Positions 24,421 through 36,323 of a stretch of DNA of 64,000 nt are shown here, piece by piece (positions within the stretch are counted from its first letter, which is position 1; each line of letters starts with the position of its first letter). A program made the translations under genes and the position numbers. The notes beneath the pieces were generated by a model, which made no database searches, was not told the origin of the DNA, and saw nothing but the letters and a program-made list of their open reading frames with translations. The DNA is from Arbacia lixula (Eukaryota > Echinodermata > Echinoidea > Arbacioida > Arbaciidae): assembly GCA_963669155.1 (NCBI GenBank), contig OZ022576.1, positions 3,887,822-3,951,821 on the forward strand, given 5' to 3'.

Positions 24421-25114
24421 GTATACGATGTGCAGTAGACACAAATATTTTAGATTTTAATATGTTTTTGTGAAATCAACGTATTTTAAAAATTTTACTT
24501 GATTAGAATCACATTTTCCCTATTTTTATGTAGTTGAGTGAGGATATGAAATATAACTATCAAATCAAAGGAAAATTTACTCTGTGTGCCTTATTTATAT
24601 ACCCATATAATCTATATACAATGGTACCCCCTTTTCCTATTCGGCGAGCTGACATACGTATTTGGCATTTTGATCGCATTTTATTACATTAAAAAATTAT
24701 AAATATCATCATTATTAAATATAACTCGAATTAACGTATAATTCTAAAAATTTACACGACATAAATATCTATTTAGTAATTAATTATTTTCAATTTATAA
24801 CGTTAGTCGGAACAGAAACGTGAGTTAGAAAGAATGTAGTCTCAATCAAGACCAAAGATATTTTTTCTTTAAAGGTTGGTAATGGTTGGTGAGTCGACGT
24901 CGGTCGTGTTTGGGGAATCCGGGTGTATTTGGGGAATCGGTATCCATCCTCCTTTATCTGGCGTATGTACCCTGGAGGGGCTGAGGTGAGGAATGTTTGT
25001 TTGTGTTTTGCATTTTTTCTTATATATAATGATTCTATTCAATTCATAATTACAAAAAATAACTTTAACAAATAATGAATTATACACAAGATACACAACT
25101 AATATCCAAGGAGA

Positions 25115-25157
25115 GGGGGGGGGGGGGGGGAATGGTGTCCCCCCCCCCCCCACCATT
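25115..25157. repeat. G16/C13 hairpin
   Basis: A run of 16 G (25115-25130) is followed by aatggtgt and a run of 13 C (25139-25151), then caccatt. The runs can pair, and aatggtg also pairs with caccatt, so two competing stems are possible. Such tracts are prone to length errors in assembly. Confidence 0.8.
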
Positions 25158-25402
25158 TCGAAGTATATAAAATATCTCAAACAGACAACCATTCTATGTT
25201 CCACTGATTATGATTACACTATAGGGGGAATTCAATTATGTTCTTTTCCTCTAACAATTTGTTATGGTAATTACATGTATAAGCATTTTTACATAACATA
25301 CATATTTCATGGTTTCCCCCCTTACGATCACTCCTAACTGGACCTAATTTTACCCCATCCAAACCGTAACCCCCGTTCCCCTGCGCCCCCCCCCCCCCCC
25401 CC

Positions 25403-25415
25403 AACAACAACAACT

Positions 25416-25449
<34 letters not shown>

Positions 25450-25450
25450 C
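25403..25450. repeat. (CAA)n microsatellite
   Basis: About 15 caa units directly follow a poly(C) run. On the minus strand they read as poly-Val or poly-Cys, which explains the open frames seen there. Confidence 0.92.
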
Positions 25451-26561
25451 GAAAAAACGAGAAATAAATAAAAAAAAACGAAGAAAAACAGACAAAAGAG
25501 ACAAAACACAAAACACACACAAAAAACAGACAGACATTACACAGACACATGTTCACACGGACTCAATAAAGACACACGTACACACACAACATACGCACAT
25601 ACATACAAACACCTCACACACATACGTACGAATGATTTTTCAAGGGGGTGTTTTCGATTTAATTTGCGCGAAGAACATCAGAAGCGCAAATTTGGGGCAA
25701 CGTAATGATAAAAATTCTCAATGAGTATGGGGTCGACCCCCAATATCTTCGTGGTCAGTTAGTGGTCAGTGGTCAGTTAAGGTTAATAGAGACACAAGGA
25801 TGTTTAAGTGACGTGGAGTACCACCATACGTTTCATTAATGCAGATTCATTGTACTCTTCTTCTAGTCACATAAGATTGCGTTACCATGAGTTTCTCTTT
25901 GATCCCATGTTCGAATCCGCCGTTTCTCTGGATATTTTTTGCTTGCATTATTTTGACGAATATGTATAACATTTATAACTAATACCTACAATGCATCTAT
26001 AAAGATTCAATCGAGGAATATTGTTACAATGATGTAAAAAGTGTCTTAACGTGAATTCATGTTGCAGTAAAAAAAAAAGTATCCTCACAATGTTCCGCAT
26101 GATATTCAATTTTTTAAATATTTTTTGTTTATGCCATGCTATTGCTGCAAAAAAAGAGCTTCTGCTACAAAGAGTTTTACATATAATGTTCACAAACAGG
26201 ATTAGGGCTATACATTTGATGCTATAGATTTTTCAGGCGTGCTTGCCGTAATTGACTCTATTATTAATTAATTGATTATTTTATTACCATCATCATCATT
26301 ATTGACAAGAATACATGAAACTACTTCACATGACGTTTCTACTGACAATTTCATGACATGGATACATGAATACTTTATACACATGTCATAACAACATTTT
26401 TTTTTCAACCGTCAGAGATGATTTACAACTAATGGCAATATGGAGTCAGATATAGCACATGTGCTAGTCGAGCCTTTCGCATTTGATTATAAATCTGTTT
26501 AAACAAAAAAAAATACATATCTATAAATAGGTTTATACATGAATTGTATAAAGTTTCCGAT

Positions 26562-26879
26562 ACCAGTAGAATTCACTGGTCTCTAATGGTTTCTACTGGT
26601 TTGACTTTGTATTTTTCACACTCCTTTTTAAACCATTAGATCTCATTGTTTCCTATTGGTTTCTACTGGTCTCCAATACCAGTAGACTTCACTGGTCTCT
26701 AATGGTTTGTACTGATTTAACTTTGTATTTTTCACACTCCATTTCAAACTATTAGGTCTCACTGGTATCTATTGGTCTCTACTGGTCTCCAATACCAGTA
26801 AAATTCACTGGTCTCTAATGGTTTCTACTGGATTGACTTTGTATTTTTCACACTCCTTTTCAAACCATTAGATCTCACG
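26562..26879. repeat. 116-bp tandem repeat, 2.7 copies
   Basis: Units start accagta at 26562, 26678 and 26794, an exact 116-bp period; the third is truncated. Each full unit contains accagtaga near its start and tctactggt near its end, so each can fold on itself. No coding capacity is seen. Confidence 0.88.
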
Positions 26880-26985
26880 ATATTCCGAAGGTTCGTAATT
26901 CCGAAACAAGTAAGTTGTTAGTCCGAAAACGAAAAAGGTTTCGTTAATCCGAAAATAAAATAAGGTTCGTAAGTACGAAACTGAA
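26880..26985. repeat. Short degenerate repeat of ggttcgtaattccgaaa
   Basis: Directly after the 116-bp array, the motif ggttcgtaa-ttccgaaa recurs about four times with variation (tccgaaaac, ggtttcgttaatccgaaaa, ggttcgtaagtacgaaac). It is a simple tandem repeat. Confidence 0.7.
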
Positions 26986-27983
26986 ATAATCTGTGGCGAA
27001 GCCGGGAAAACCGGAAGGGCAGGTGTGATGGTGGTGGGGGGGGGGGGGGGGGTAGAATCACCGTTGCTGTTCAATTGTTATGGGATGGGAAGGGGCTGAT
27101 CTATCATTACCACGGGCGATTAAATACGCAAAAAAAAATTAAGGGGTGATCATAGGCTTATGGGGCTAATTAATTTTCATGCTAGAATCGATATTACGTT
27201 TATCTCTCGTTGCCAGACCTGTAAATTTCGCTGGGGGAGTATTGGTGCATTTTGAAATTGTTTTTGTCCAAGTTCTATTTTTTTTACTAAAAGATCCATT
27301 CTTGATTGAATGTTTACCACTTACAAACCTAAAATAATTGTCACCCTGCGCGGGGTGTGTGTGTGTGTGGGGGGGGGGAATTATTTGGACCAGAATAGAT
27401 GCTATTTTGACCTCAAACAGGGGCGTTGATCCCCCTATTTTGGGCGGGGCAAAACAGCCATCCGCAGCCATCGTAGCCAACTTTTTGGAATGGGGGGGGG
27501 GGGGAGGCAAGACACACTTACTTCGCATTATGTGTATGTAGATACACCATATTTTATTGCAGCCATCATTTCAAATTGCAGTTAAAACAGTACATTGTCT
27601 GCAATTATAAATACACAATTTAAAAACATACATACGAAAATATTAGAGACAGCAAAATATTTCAAGTTTAAGTCAGGCAGTAAGAAAATTGGAAGAAACA
27701 AGGAAGATAGAAAGATAGAGAGGACATTAAGAGAAAGAAAGAACAGCAAAATGAGAAAGAAACATTTAAATTGTTCCTTGAACTGATTATGCAGAATAAC
27801 TAATACATTTATCAATAACTACACGACAGATACAACGACAGATGAAAACAAAATGGTTGTAGGAATAGACAATTCTTACTCCAGTGCATAAACCTCCTTG
27901 GGCAAATCAAATCAAGAATTCTAAGGATAAAGTGCATATCACACATGCCAGAAGCACAATGAATTATATTTGGCATTATGATG

Positions 27984-28225
27984 GCAGTTTGTGCATCAGA
28001 ATGCCAGTGACATCTCATTTAGAACTCAAGCTAGTATTAATGATGCTAAACTGTTTCTCGAAGAGAATGCTTCGTCAGATATTAGTGACATCTCGTGTTT
28101 CGATACCGGATCGGGATTTTCAGACAGAGTGATAGCCTTTTTCACGATACTCCGTAATAACTGACAAAAATATCAGGTTGAAATATTGACCATTTTGTTA
28201 AATATGGGGTACAGTATTGTTTAGG
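27984..28225. repeat. Dispersed repeat, copy 1 (inverted partner at 37637-37880)
   Basis: About 240 bases that match 37637-37880 in reverse orientation with scattered mismatches and indels. Shared blocks include gaatgccagtgacatct, aaactgtttctcgaagagaa and atatcaggttgaaatattga. A short open frame across both copies translates similarly (CIRMPVTS and [11 protein letters not shown]), but neither has a start, splice sites or a recognisable family. Confidence 0.75.
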
Positions 28226-29758
28226 AAAAAAAACTTTTTCCTCTGTTAAATGGATCTATCGATTTTTCTCACATGCTTTATATTTTTGTCATTCGTCTAG
28301 GCAAACATGCCATGCTTAAAATTAATGTTTGAATATTGTAAAAAGTTGTTGATAAATGCATGCATTGCATGTCAAAGCAGATATAAACATTTCAATCAAA
28401 GGTACAATTGATAATCATAAATGAAATAAGCGAACACTAGTGAGTGTTGAACATTAAAACGTGTTAAAATGCTGGCAAACATAGACTACCATTATACGGA
28501 ATGCTTGAACATTTTTAAACATTTGTTGAGCTTTTTCTGGAGTTTCGCCTTCAACATAGAGTGATGTTGAGCATACAAATACATTCCCCGCCACAACAGC
28601 GAAGTTTGAATATTGCAACAGAAATGTTATCGTAGCACGCGTAAATGCAAGTGTATTCACTTTTCATGGCCTTTGTTACGCAACTCAGCTTTCCACAAGT
28701 CACCAGCAGGTGGACATAGAGGCCTACACCTTTTTTGTCTTGCAATTTGCCAAAAACCATGATCTATATTTAGACTGTATAATGCGCAGTGTTCTTCTGA
28801 ATTCTACACCAAATACACATAGATCACTAAGCTTGGTCAAATAATGTGGAATCATTGCTGTTTTTCATCTTTATATGATGATTAAGTCAGCTCTATACTA
28901 AGGATCTGCAGATCGCATTTATAATCATTAAAGCAGTAAATCAATTGTGATGAATTTGTTGTGCAAGGTATATTTATCATTTTGCAAACATACCATCGAT
29001 AATGAGAAGTCAATCATCACTGTACCAGACAACAATGTCGATATAACAGCAATGCTGATTCCCAACAGTACAAACAATAAAATAATCTTGATTGATCATG
29101 GGAGATGATGTCTATACCTTCCAAAAGGGTGTTAACCTGACAAGTAATCATGATAGGCATATACGTGTATCATATAATGTTGTAAGCATAAGTTCTTTAT
29201 ACTCGCCAACTGTTTGCAAACATTAGTTATAAGCCAAATCAGGATCGCCATTTGTAGGTAAGTGTAACATTACAATTTGCCCTTGTTAACCAACGAAAGA
29301 GATTTGTATAGCTTTTTCTTTTTATTGTACCTACGTGTTGAGATACATATACCATTGATAATGAGATTATACTTTTGATTTTAAAGTATTCTAAAGATTT
29401 TCCGTTGTTCAGTCATACATGAGAAGATCCAAATGAAAATACCGAAATATGCGGGAGCTAACTTTACCAACATGTCCAAGGCATATCACGAACACATGAT
29501 TAATGTTCAGACTTCAAACAAGACAACTTCAATGAAACTTTTCTTTTACTCTGTAGAACAAATCGAACGAACAACTATAAATATATCTCTTTAGTGCCTC
29601 ACCTAATACCTCCCCGCCTCTTTAAAAAAAAAAGAGAGAGGATCCTGAATAAGCGTTGATGAACACCACTCATACACAATGTCATTTACCAGATAGTATG
29701 ATGAAGTAATGATAACAAAGAAAATCTATGAGAAGGCAAGTATACATTATCACCTTAG

Positions 29759-32700
29759 TTAATCCAAATACCACATGCCGAGGTTTCTAAATCTTTTAAT
29801 CTTAACATCGTATTCCTTTATCCAATTATTGTGAACCACAACCGGTCTGACATTGCCCGTTTTCACTCTCCACCTCCCGTTAAAGTAGTCGCGTCCGTTC
29901 GGAAACAGTTTCTGATCTAGCATGTTGATTCGTACCGTCTTCATGTCTTTTCGCTGCCACACATTCTTCAACACATTCTGATCAGAAATATTCGGCTCCC
30001 TTCGTATCATATCCAACCAAGTGGTGATGAACTTGACGGTGGCGTTGGTGGCGCTGTAGTAGGCGAACCCTGCGCACAGCACGTTCTGCCTCATGTCGCT
30101 GGAGCGATCATTCTGGAAATGTATGTCGAATTCGCCGACTAAGTATGGAAGCGGATTCTGTAACCAGACGGTATCGACGTCGCTGAACAGAACGTCTATG
30201 CCTTTCTTTAAATAGTCAAGAATATACCGTGGTCGCTTGTTTACCAGTTTCAGGTAGTCTTCTGACCCGAACTGCAGAACCTTATTCGGTAAATCACCCG
30301 TCAGTTTGACGTCAAGTTTGATATCCGTCATCTCATTCAGCGAATGCTGTGTGTTGGCGTCTTCGGCTAAAATAGTCACGTGGTCGCGAATCCCGCATCT
30401 CTTCAGACTTTCTAACCAGTTTCGGGTGAAATCCAGGAAACCGCTGTTTGTTGATGCTAGTATGACCCATGGCCGCACGCGCCGCTGCCCCGAGTCCAAC
30501 ACTTTGTCATTATTTCTGGCTTCCACTCCAGCTTCAGCCTGCACACGATAGCCATTGTTGTATGTTCTTCCACCTGTCAAGGACATATAAAGTTAACATA
30601 AACATTATTAATGAACCACACTAGCTGCACCGATAACAACTATCATACACCAGTCACACGAGAGGCGGAATGTCTGCGGTGGCCTTTAATTTGTGCAAGT
30701 TAAAAGTTGAAATAGCATCTGAAACTATTAGGAGTCTCAATGATGAACAGCTCAGTATAAAAGTGGGCATTGACTTTCCGAATATATTTTCTGATTGTGT
30801 GCATGCATTTGAAAAAAAGAAGTTTTTACCAAAAGACATGAAAGGGAGGCTTACATTATCCATATCATCTTGAGATTAATTTATTTAGTTCGTGTATTGT
30901 TTTCATCATACTTATTACTGAAATTAGAGTTTAACAGACTCCAACAATATTGACACTTTTTTAAGCTTTAACATTATCATCAAGCGCAAATTTGATTGTC
31001 TCCGCCACGAAGTGGCCGGAGGCATTATGTTTTCGGGTTGTCCGTCCGTCCGTCCGTCCGTCGCGAATCCGTTTAGGCAATATCTTGAGAACCATTAACC
31101 AGATTTGCTTCAAACTTGGTACATGTGTGTATTGCATGAAACCAATGAAGTGTGTAAAATAGGGGTCGAATCTGATTGAGGTTAAAGGTCAATGAACTTT
31201 GTAAAAATTGCCCAAAATGGACCTTTTTCACAATAAATCCAAATCCAAGGATGCAATTCTCATTAAACATGGTACAAAGATGGATCATTACTTGGGGGTA
31301 GACTGATAACAATTTTAGTCAAATTCCTAAAAGGTCAGAGGTCAAAGGTCAATGAACTTTACCCAAATTGGCTAGAAACTGCCCCAAACTTTATTTTTTT
31401 CAAAATAAATCCACATCCAATGGTGCAATTCCAACCAAACATAGTGAAACGATGGATCACTACTTGGGGGTAGACTGGTAGATTTGTGAAAATATCATAT
31501 CATCATTATTTGAAATGTTACCCACCAAAGAAGTAGACCTGGGCCCTGTAAATCTACCATCAATGGTAACTACCATGGTAACACTGCTCGATAGCCAATC
31601 AAATTCATGGTTTATATGAAAGTTGTTATTTGACACAAAGTTACCATCAATGGTAAGTGTTATGCAACAGGGCCCTGATCTCTATTTGTAAAACGTGTGT
31701 TATAACGAAAATCAGAATTCATTGTGGGAAACGTAATTAAAGTGCAATGCTGTACCTACGCTAATCCTATAAACTTAACAAAAAATGCTGACAATCAAAA
31801 TGCACATGTCATAAGTGGAACACTGGAACTGACTTGTTGAACCTGTTTCTCACCATAACAAGATCCTTAATATTGCAATAAGTAAAGTTCTGATGCACTA
31901 TAAAAGTAATAATACTGACATATTTGGAATAGAAAACGGTACGATATGTCCATTAACAGCAAGAATTAATGTATCTGAATCACGGAACCAATTTCAAAAT
32001 CTACCTAGTCCGAGAAATGTGTTCTGATTGATATCGGTGGCAATCGTTTGATATCGATGATATCGTCTTCTGTTCACATTCGGCCAATCGAAATGCAGAG
32101 ATTCGTCAACAAGTTTTTACTCACCTAGTCCTGTGATCTGTCCTAGTTTGATAATTAGTACGATGCATGGCAGCAATCCCAAACACATCTGATTTGACAG
32201 AGAAATGGATGGAAACAAACCAAGTACATATAAAGTTTATTCAGAAGTGCGAAAACAATAGTCATGGCAACTATGAGGTTGTCAACGTTAAATTGTATAT
32301 TGTAATATAAATGTAACGTGCGTTTCATTTCAGTAATGTTAACGAAACAAGAACCTCTGTTATATCCAACATCCTTGAAAGATTTCTCGACAGAAGACTT
32401 ATTTGTTATATCAAACATTCAAACATGCAAAGAAAATGTATTTATTATTGTTTCCTGACCTCGTTGCGTAGGAAATTTATATGGGTTCATCCATTTCGTA
32501 TAAAAAATAAACAAACACGAGTCATATGAAATGTAGGTCAGATTCGACAACATAGTTGTATGCGTAAGGTTCTAATGAACCTCTGAAAAAATGGAAAATG
32601 ACTGTGAGCAGAATTATATTGACTCTTAGATTTCGAGTAGGTTTTAGACAGGTCGTCCAAAACCCATTACGTAGAGACCGGAGACCGCAATACACAATAG

Positions 32701-34440
32701 CGCACATAACGGTTTTTTGCACCACACCGCTGAGCGATACAGTCAACGTTGTAATACGGTATGTGAATTTACACCATGGCGGCTACGTTTCAGTAGCAAA
32801 CTAGTATAGTTGTTCACTTTTCCTGAAAACGTTAGTTAAGTTATGAGAGAGATTTATATTTTTGTTCTCAAAATCGATCTTATCTTTAATTTTATTAGTG
32901 TTAAGACACACGTTCAATTGATAGATTTTGACTTATACACAATGGTTATATTTTTTTCAGAATGCCATTCTTGCTGACTTACGCAAAATGTATCAGTACC
33001 ACAGTGTTTCCGCCTGATGCACACCTGATACACGGCACGATTATGACAAATATAATTTACTTTGATGTATTGCACATTCACCCTGCTTGATAGCTCGACT
33101 GAACTTCAGCTGCTACCGAGCTAACAATACCTCGCCCCAAAAAAAGTTTCCTGATTGCGAGCAAAATTCCATACGAGCTTTTTCGAATCAAATAATGTGT
33201 GTCAGGTTATGAATGGTTCCCTGTCACAAACTGCTTGACAAACTGCACCCCATTCAACTGGAAACGATTGAATCAATATGAAGTATTCATTTTCACACAA
33301 TAGGTAGCTTGATATTAATGAGCGGCGTTCAGGTCCAGCGACCACGCAGGCGCATCAGTAAACCGTGTGCATCTGATTTGTGGCTTGTGAGCTTGCATTG
33401 AAAATGCACGTGAGATTATACTGCAACATATAGTACGCACCTATCACCAACCATTATCATACATTAAGGAGAGGGTAAGATTGACCCTGATAAAACTTCT
33501 TCTGATGAAGGTTGGTGTGCGATATTTGCAAGTCTGAAAAACGGATACGTCAGAGCACCTTCTAAGACTAATCGAATAGTAGTTAGGCCTATGTGGGTCG
33601 AGAAAAGGGTTATCAACACTCTTTATCTTGTTCTTCGGCAAAAGCTGTCAGATTATACCAGTGGCTGGTGATTTAGGGCTCCATCTAATTGATTATTCTA
33701 AAGAGAGGCGCTTAACAGTTTCTCATTTATTCTTGGAGGTGATCCTAATACCTATTATCCTAATAATTGGGCCTTATTATATAACCTTATACGAACATGT
33801 AATTTTCTCCTACATGTCAAACCAGTCAATCTTGACGATAACCATGCAGCAAAACAGAAGGGTATTTGACCAGTGCATTTGACCAATGCATTTCAACGAC
33901 ATTGACATATGGAGCAGAAATCTGGTCTACAACTTAAGAAATGGAACATAAATTGAGAACAACATAAAGAGCTATGGAATGCTCAATTTAACATTACTTC
34001 ACAAAGTGAAGCACACTGACATACGACAGAAAGCGAATGTCAAATATATTATAGTAAAGATTTAAGAGATGAAATGGAGATGGGCAGGACAATGGTATGA
34101 ACACAGGACAACAGATGGAACAAGGAACTCATAGAATGGTAACCAAAAACAGGAAAGCGGAGAAGGCGTCGACAAAAAAGAAGGTGGAGAGACGAAATAT
34201 CATCATACACAAACACAGCAACATGGAACAGAATGACAGCAAAATCTAATAAAAGTGAACTGTAAGATCACTTCTCATAACATAAGAATTTAAAAATAAA
34301 TATAACCCTTAATGACTGATCAAGTTGATAAGTGAATGAGTTAATTACTAATCAAATGCATATAGATCTATATTTAAACAATATACGCAATTTGATCATC
34401 GGCCGGCACTTACCAATGCGCACCGTGATTGTGTCTTCAT
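29759..34440 (-). CDS. Type II membrane glycosyltransferase, PF03407-like
   Basis: Three minus-strand exons, in transcript order 34414-34440, 32125-32188 and 29759-30573 (stop TAA), join in frame to give 301 residues. The N-terminus is short and basic (MKTQSR), then a hydrophobic anchor follows at about 7-23 (CALMCLGLLPCIVLIIK). This is typical of Golgi type II enzymes. The lumenal part carries the nucleotide-diphospho-sugar transferase pattern: RPWVILASTNSGFLDFTRNW, then SDVDTVWLQNP at about 161-171 with the DxD metal and sugar-nucleotide motif, then DQNVLKNV, and a C-terminal VVHNNW. PF03407 includes plant UDP-xylose alpha-1,3-xylosyltransferases (RGXT) and many uncharacterised marine invertebrate paralogues; donor and acceptor cannot be read from sequence. 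The first exon is weakest: it rests on a good donor, matching phase and the sensible signal anchor it creates. Otherwise Met10 would be the start. Confidence 0.85.
31000..31490. repeat. Interspersed repeat with (GTCC)n and DR1-like units (glycosyltransferase intron 2)
   Basis: It starts ctccgccacgaagtggccgg, followed by ggcattatgttttcgggttg and (gtcc)n. Then come units containing ttcacaataaatccaaatcc and aggtcaaaggtcaatgaac. The same order occurs at 48954-50336, so these are two copies of one family; this copy has fewer units and lacks the right end. There is no coding capacity. Confidence 0.8.
31541..31675. mobile_element. 135-bp TIR element (MITE-like)
   Basis: It starts gggccctgtaaatctaccat and ends caacagggccc. 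Internally taccatcaatggtaa occurs near both ends and is itself palindromic. The layout resembles the element at 5101-5259, which shares the gggcc(c)tgt ends. It has no coding capacity and lies in an intron of the glycosyltransferase gene. Confidence 0.75.
33887..34248 (+). pseudogene. Broken C-terminal tail of a non-LTR retrotransposon reverse transcriptase
   Basis: Translation with stops and frame changes gives a recognisable LINE tail: TYGAEIWSTT, EMEHKLRTT, RAMECS, then MEMGR, and later a stretch resembling DNRWNKELIEW, PKTGKRRRRRQKRRWRDEI and TWNRM. This follows the usual order of the segment after the RT domain in many invertebrate endonuclease/RT elements. Several in-frame stops and at least one frameshift show it is dead. 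It lies in intron 1 of the glycosyltransferase gene, on the opposite strand. Confidence 0.8.
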
Positions 34441-34931
34441 GCTTTTGAACTTGTGCCTTTTCGATACAAGCTCGATCCGCCGTGATTTCAACCGATGGAA
34501 TCTCAGCAATAACAACACCCCGTTTTTGCAGCACAGCTAGACAACGAAACAGAAGCACGTCGGCTCAAAATAATGTAAGAATACTCAAAATGAAGGTTGT
34601 TCTTTGCTTGTAAACGGTATACTAGGTATGCGAGTGCAGAGAATACTGTGGTTCGCGCAGGTTTGTGATATTACAAATTCGTCATCCCTGAGTAGTTATG
34701 TATAGTGTACCGCAAAAGTACTGCAAACACCGAGCAAAACAACGTTATATTTTGGGCCTTTCCCATATCTGATAAAGAAAAAAACACTTGCCTTGCATCA
34801 ATCGTATGTATCTGATAATTAATTAAGAACAGTAGCCATTGTGCTACTTCTTTTCTGCCAGAAGCAACATGCATTATTAATGAAACTATGATGGCAATTG
34901 CGAATGGATTGACAGGTCACACACGACACCA

Positions 34932-34936
<5 letters not shown>

Positions 34937-34997
<61 letters not shown>

Positions 34998-35032
34998 ACA
35001 CACACACACACACACATACACACACACACATG
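34937..35032. repeat. (CA)n microsatellite
   Basis: About 95 bases of nearly pure ca repeat with occasional ta interruptions, in the glycosyltransferase/MARS1 spacer. Confidence 0.95.
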
Positions 35033-35741
35033 TATAAACACAAACACATACAATCACTATTACCCGCTCACATTCAAATTTGAACTGTGCAAATGTTATT
35101 TTCAGACCTCAGTTTATTTGTAAAGTTTTTTTTTTCCATTTCTATAGGTGCATCTGCAATCTGTCCGATATAATTGACACATTCTTCTCCTCCGCTACAC
35201 AATCACTATTATGCTTATTGGCATTAACCCTGGGAGGTAAGTTACTTGTTCTAGACATACATATAGTATCTTTCAGTAAAATTATGAGTGTTCACACAAG
35301 CTATCCCATTTACCTGACAATCCCAAAGTACGCTGAATAATATTCTACCCCAGAAAATGTACCATTTCTCCTCCAGTGTACTTTTGGAGGATGGGTTTAG
35401 GATCAAGGACATTGGACCCCCTTAATTCCCCCCTCCCATCCCTCAATTTAGATTATGGCAGGCCAATAAAAGTACCCCTTTCGTTGAGGTTAATGTTCTA
35501 TATAGGTGGGAAAGGGTTTCAAAGCGTGGATTAGAGGATGGGATATTCAGAGAGGTTTAGGTTCATTATTAGGTATTTGAAAGTGTTTTTAAATGTATTT
35601 ATTCAATTGTGATGAATATAATAATCCTATTTCTTAAATTGTTCATATCACATTCCTTCATGGAATCATTTTTTTGTGCATTTTAAAATTACGGTCCGTG
35701 GACATAGATTTCACAGCGAGCAATCAGCTTATTTTGCAGCC

Positions 35742-35746
<5 letters not shown>

Positions 35747-35778
<32 letters not shown>
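35747..35778. repeat. Poly(A) run
   Basis: About 32 consecutive A. It could be the 3' tail of a retroposed sequence on the plus strand, but I find no recognisable retroposon body upstream and no target duplication. Confidence 0.85.
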
Positions 35779-35779
<1 letters not shown>

Positions 35780-36323
35780 ATAACCCACGTCACCTCTTTC
35801 TCCTTGCTACTTTTATCGTTGTTTCAGACTTTGGGAACCATAGTTTGCCACAACCATTTGTCACTTTTCCTTAGATATTTCATTAAAAAGTATTTAATTT
35901 ATATGTTCATGTATTCACTTAGAATGCTAGTCCGAACTTTCTCACATTTTAAAAAGATTACCTCGAAAAGAGTCAACCTACTGATCACTTTTTGCCATTT
36001 AAGTATGGAAAGAGGTTATTGGTAATTCATTGATATTTCATCACCCACAACTGATCTGTGCCCACGCACGAGTAAGCATCTGGTGATTTGTGCGTATTTA
36101 TCGCACTTGTATGCGTAAAATATACGCTGCTAGCCGATATCTTTCACCTTTTATATCACATGACCTATGCACATACAATGTAATGTGCTCGTTTTACATT
36201 CCGTACGTTTTTATATTCTCTACATTATCGCCGTTTATGTTTCGGACGATCCTCCACACTGCTGTGCAAGCTGCTCAACATCAACACATCTCGCTTTGTG
36301 TGAGGCCGAAAATTAATCCCAAA

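Larger units (their letters stand above)
24500..29758. other. Spacer between BZW 5' end and glycosyltransferase 3' end
   Basis: No gene is supported. It holds poly(G)/poly(C) runs (around 25115-25151, 25387-25402, 27037-27052, 27369-27378, 27492-27504), a CAA repeat, a 116-bp tandem array, and one copy of a dispersed repeat (27984-28225). Short open frames here follow the homopolymers or AT-rich sequence and show no family signature. The BZW promoter should lie at the left end. Confidence 0.4.
34441..36323. other. Divergent spacer between glycosyltransferase and MARS1
   Basis: Head-to-head spacer of about 1.9 kb that must hold both promoters and 5' UTRs. Apart from a (CA)n tract and a poly(A) run, I see no gene or clear TATA box. 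The plus-strand frame of MARS1 exon 1 is open back to an ATG at 36090, but that extension has no family similarity. Confidence 0.4.

Noticed and set aside
25334..25556. Poly-Val and poly-Cys frames
   Set aside because: Translations of (CAA)n and poly(C).
30574..30586. Met-Ser-Leu-Thr start of the glycosyltransferase exon
   Set aside because: A good acceptor AG ends at 30574, and the upstream exons supply a membrane anchor in phase, so this ATG is intronic.
30670..30873. 67-codon plus-strand open frame in a glycosyltransferase intron
   Set aside because: The composition is protein-like but there is no family match, no splice context and no supporting neighbour; could be an unrecognised element fragment.
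35747..35778. Poly(A) run as a processed pseudogene tail
   Set aside because: No retroposed coding body or target-site duplication recognised upstream.
36090..36323. Upstream in-frame ATG extending MARS1 by 78 codons
   Set aside because: The extension is low-similarity and unlike the family; MKLYSD at 36324 aligns with the usual N-terminus.
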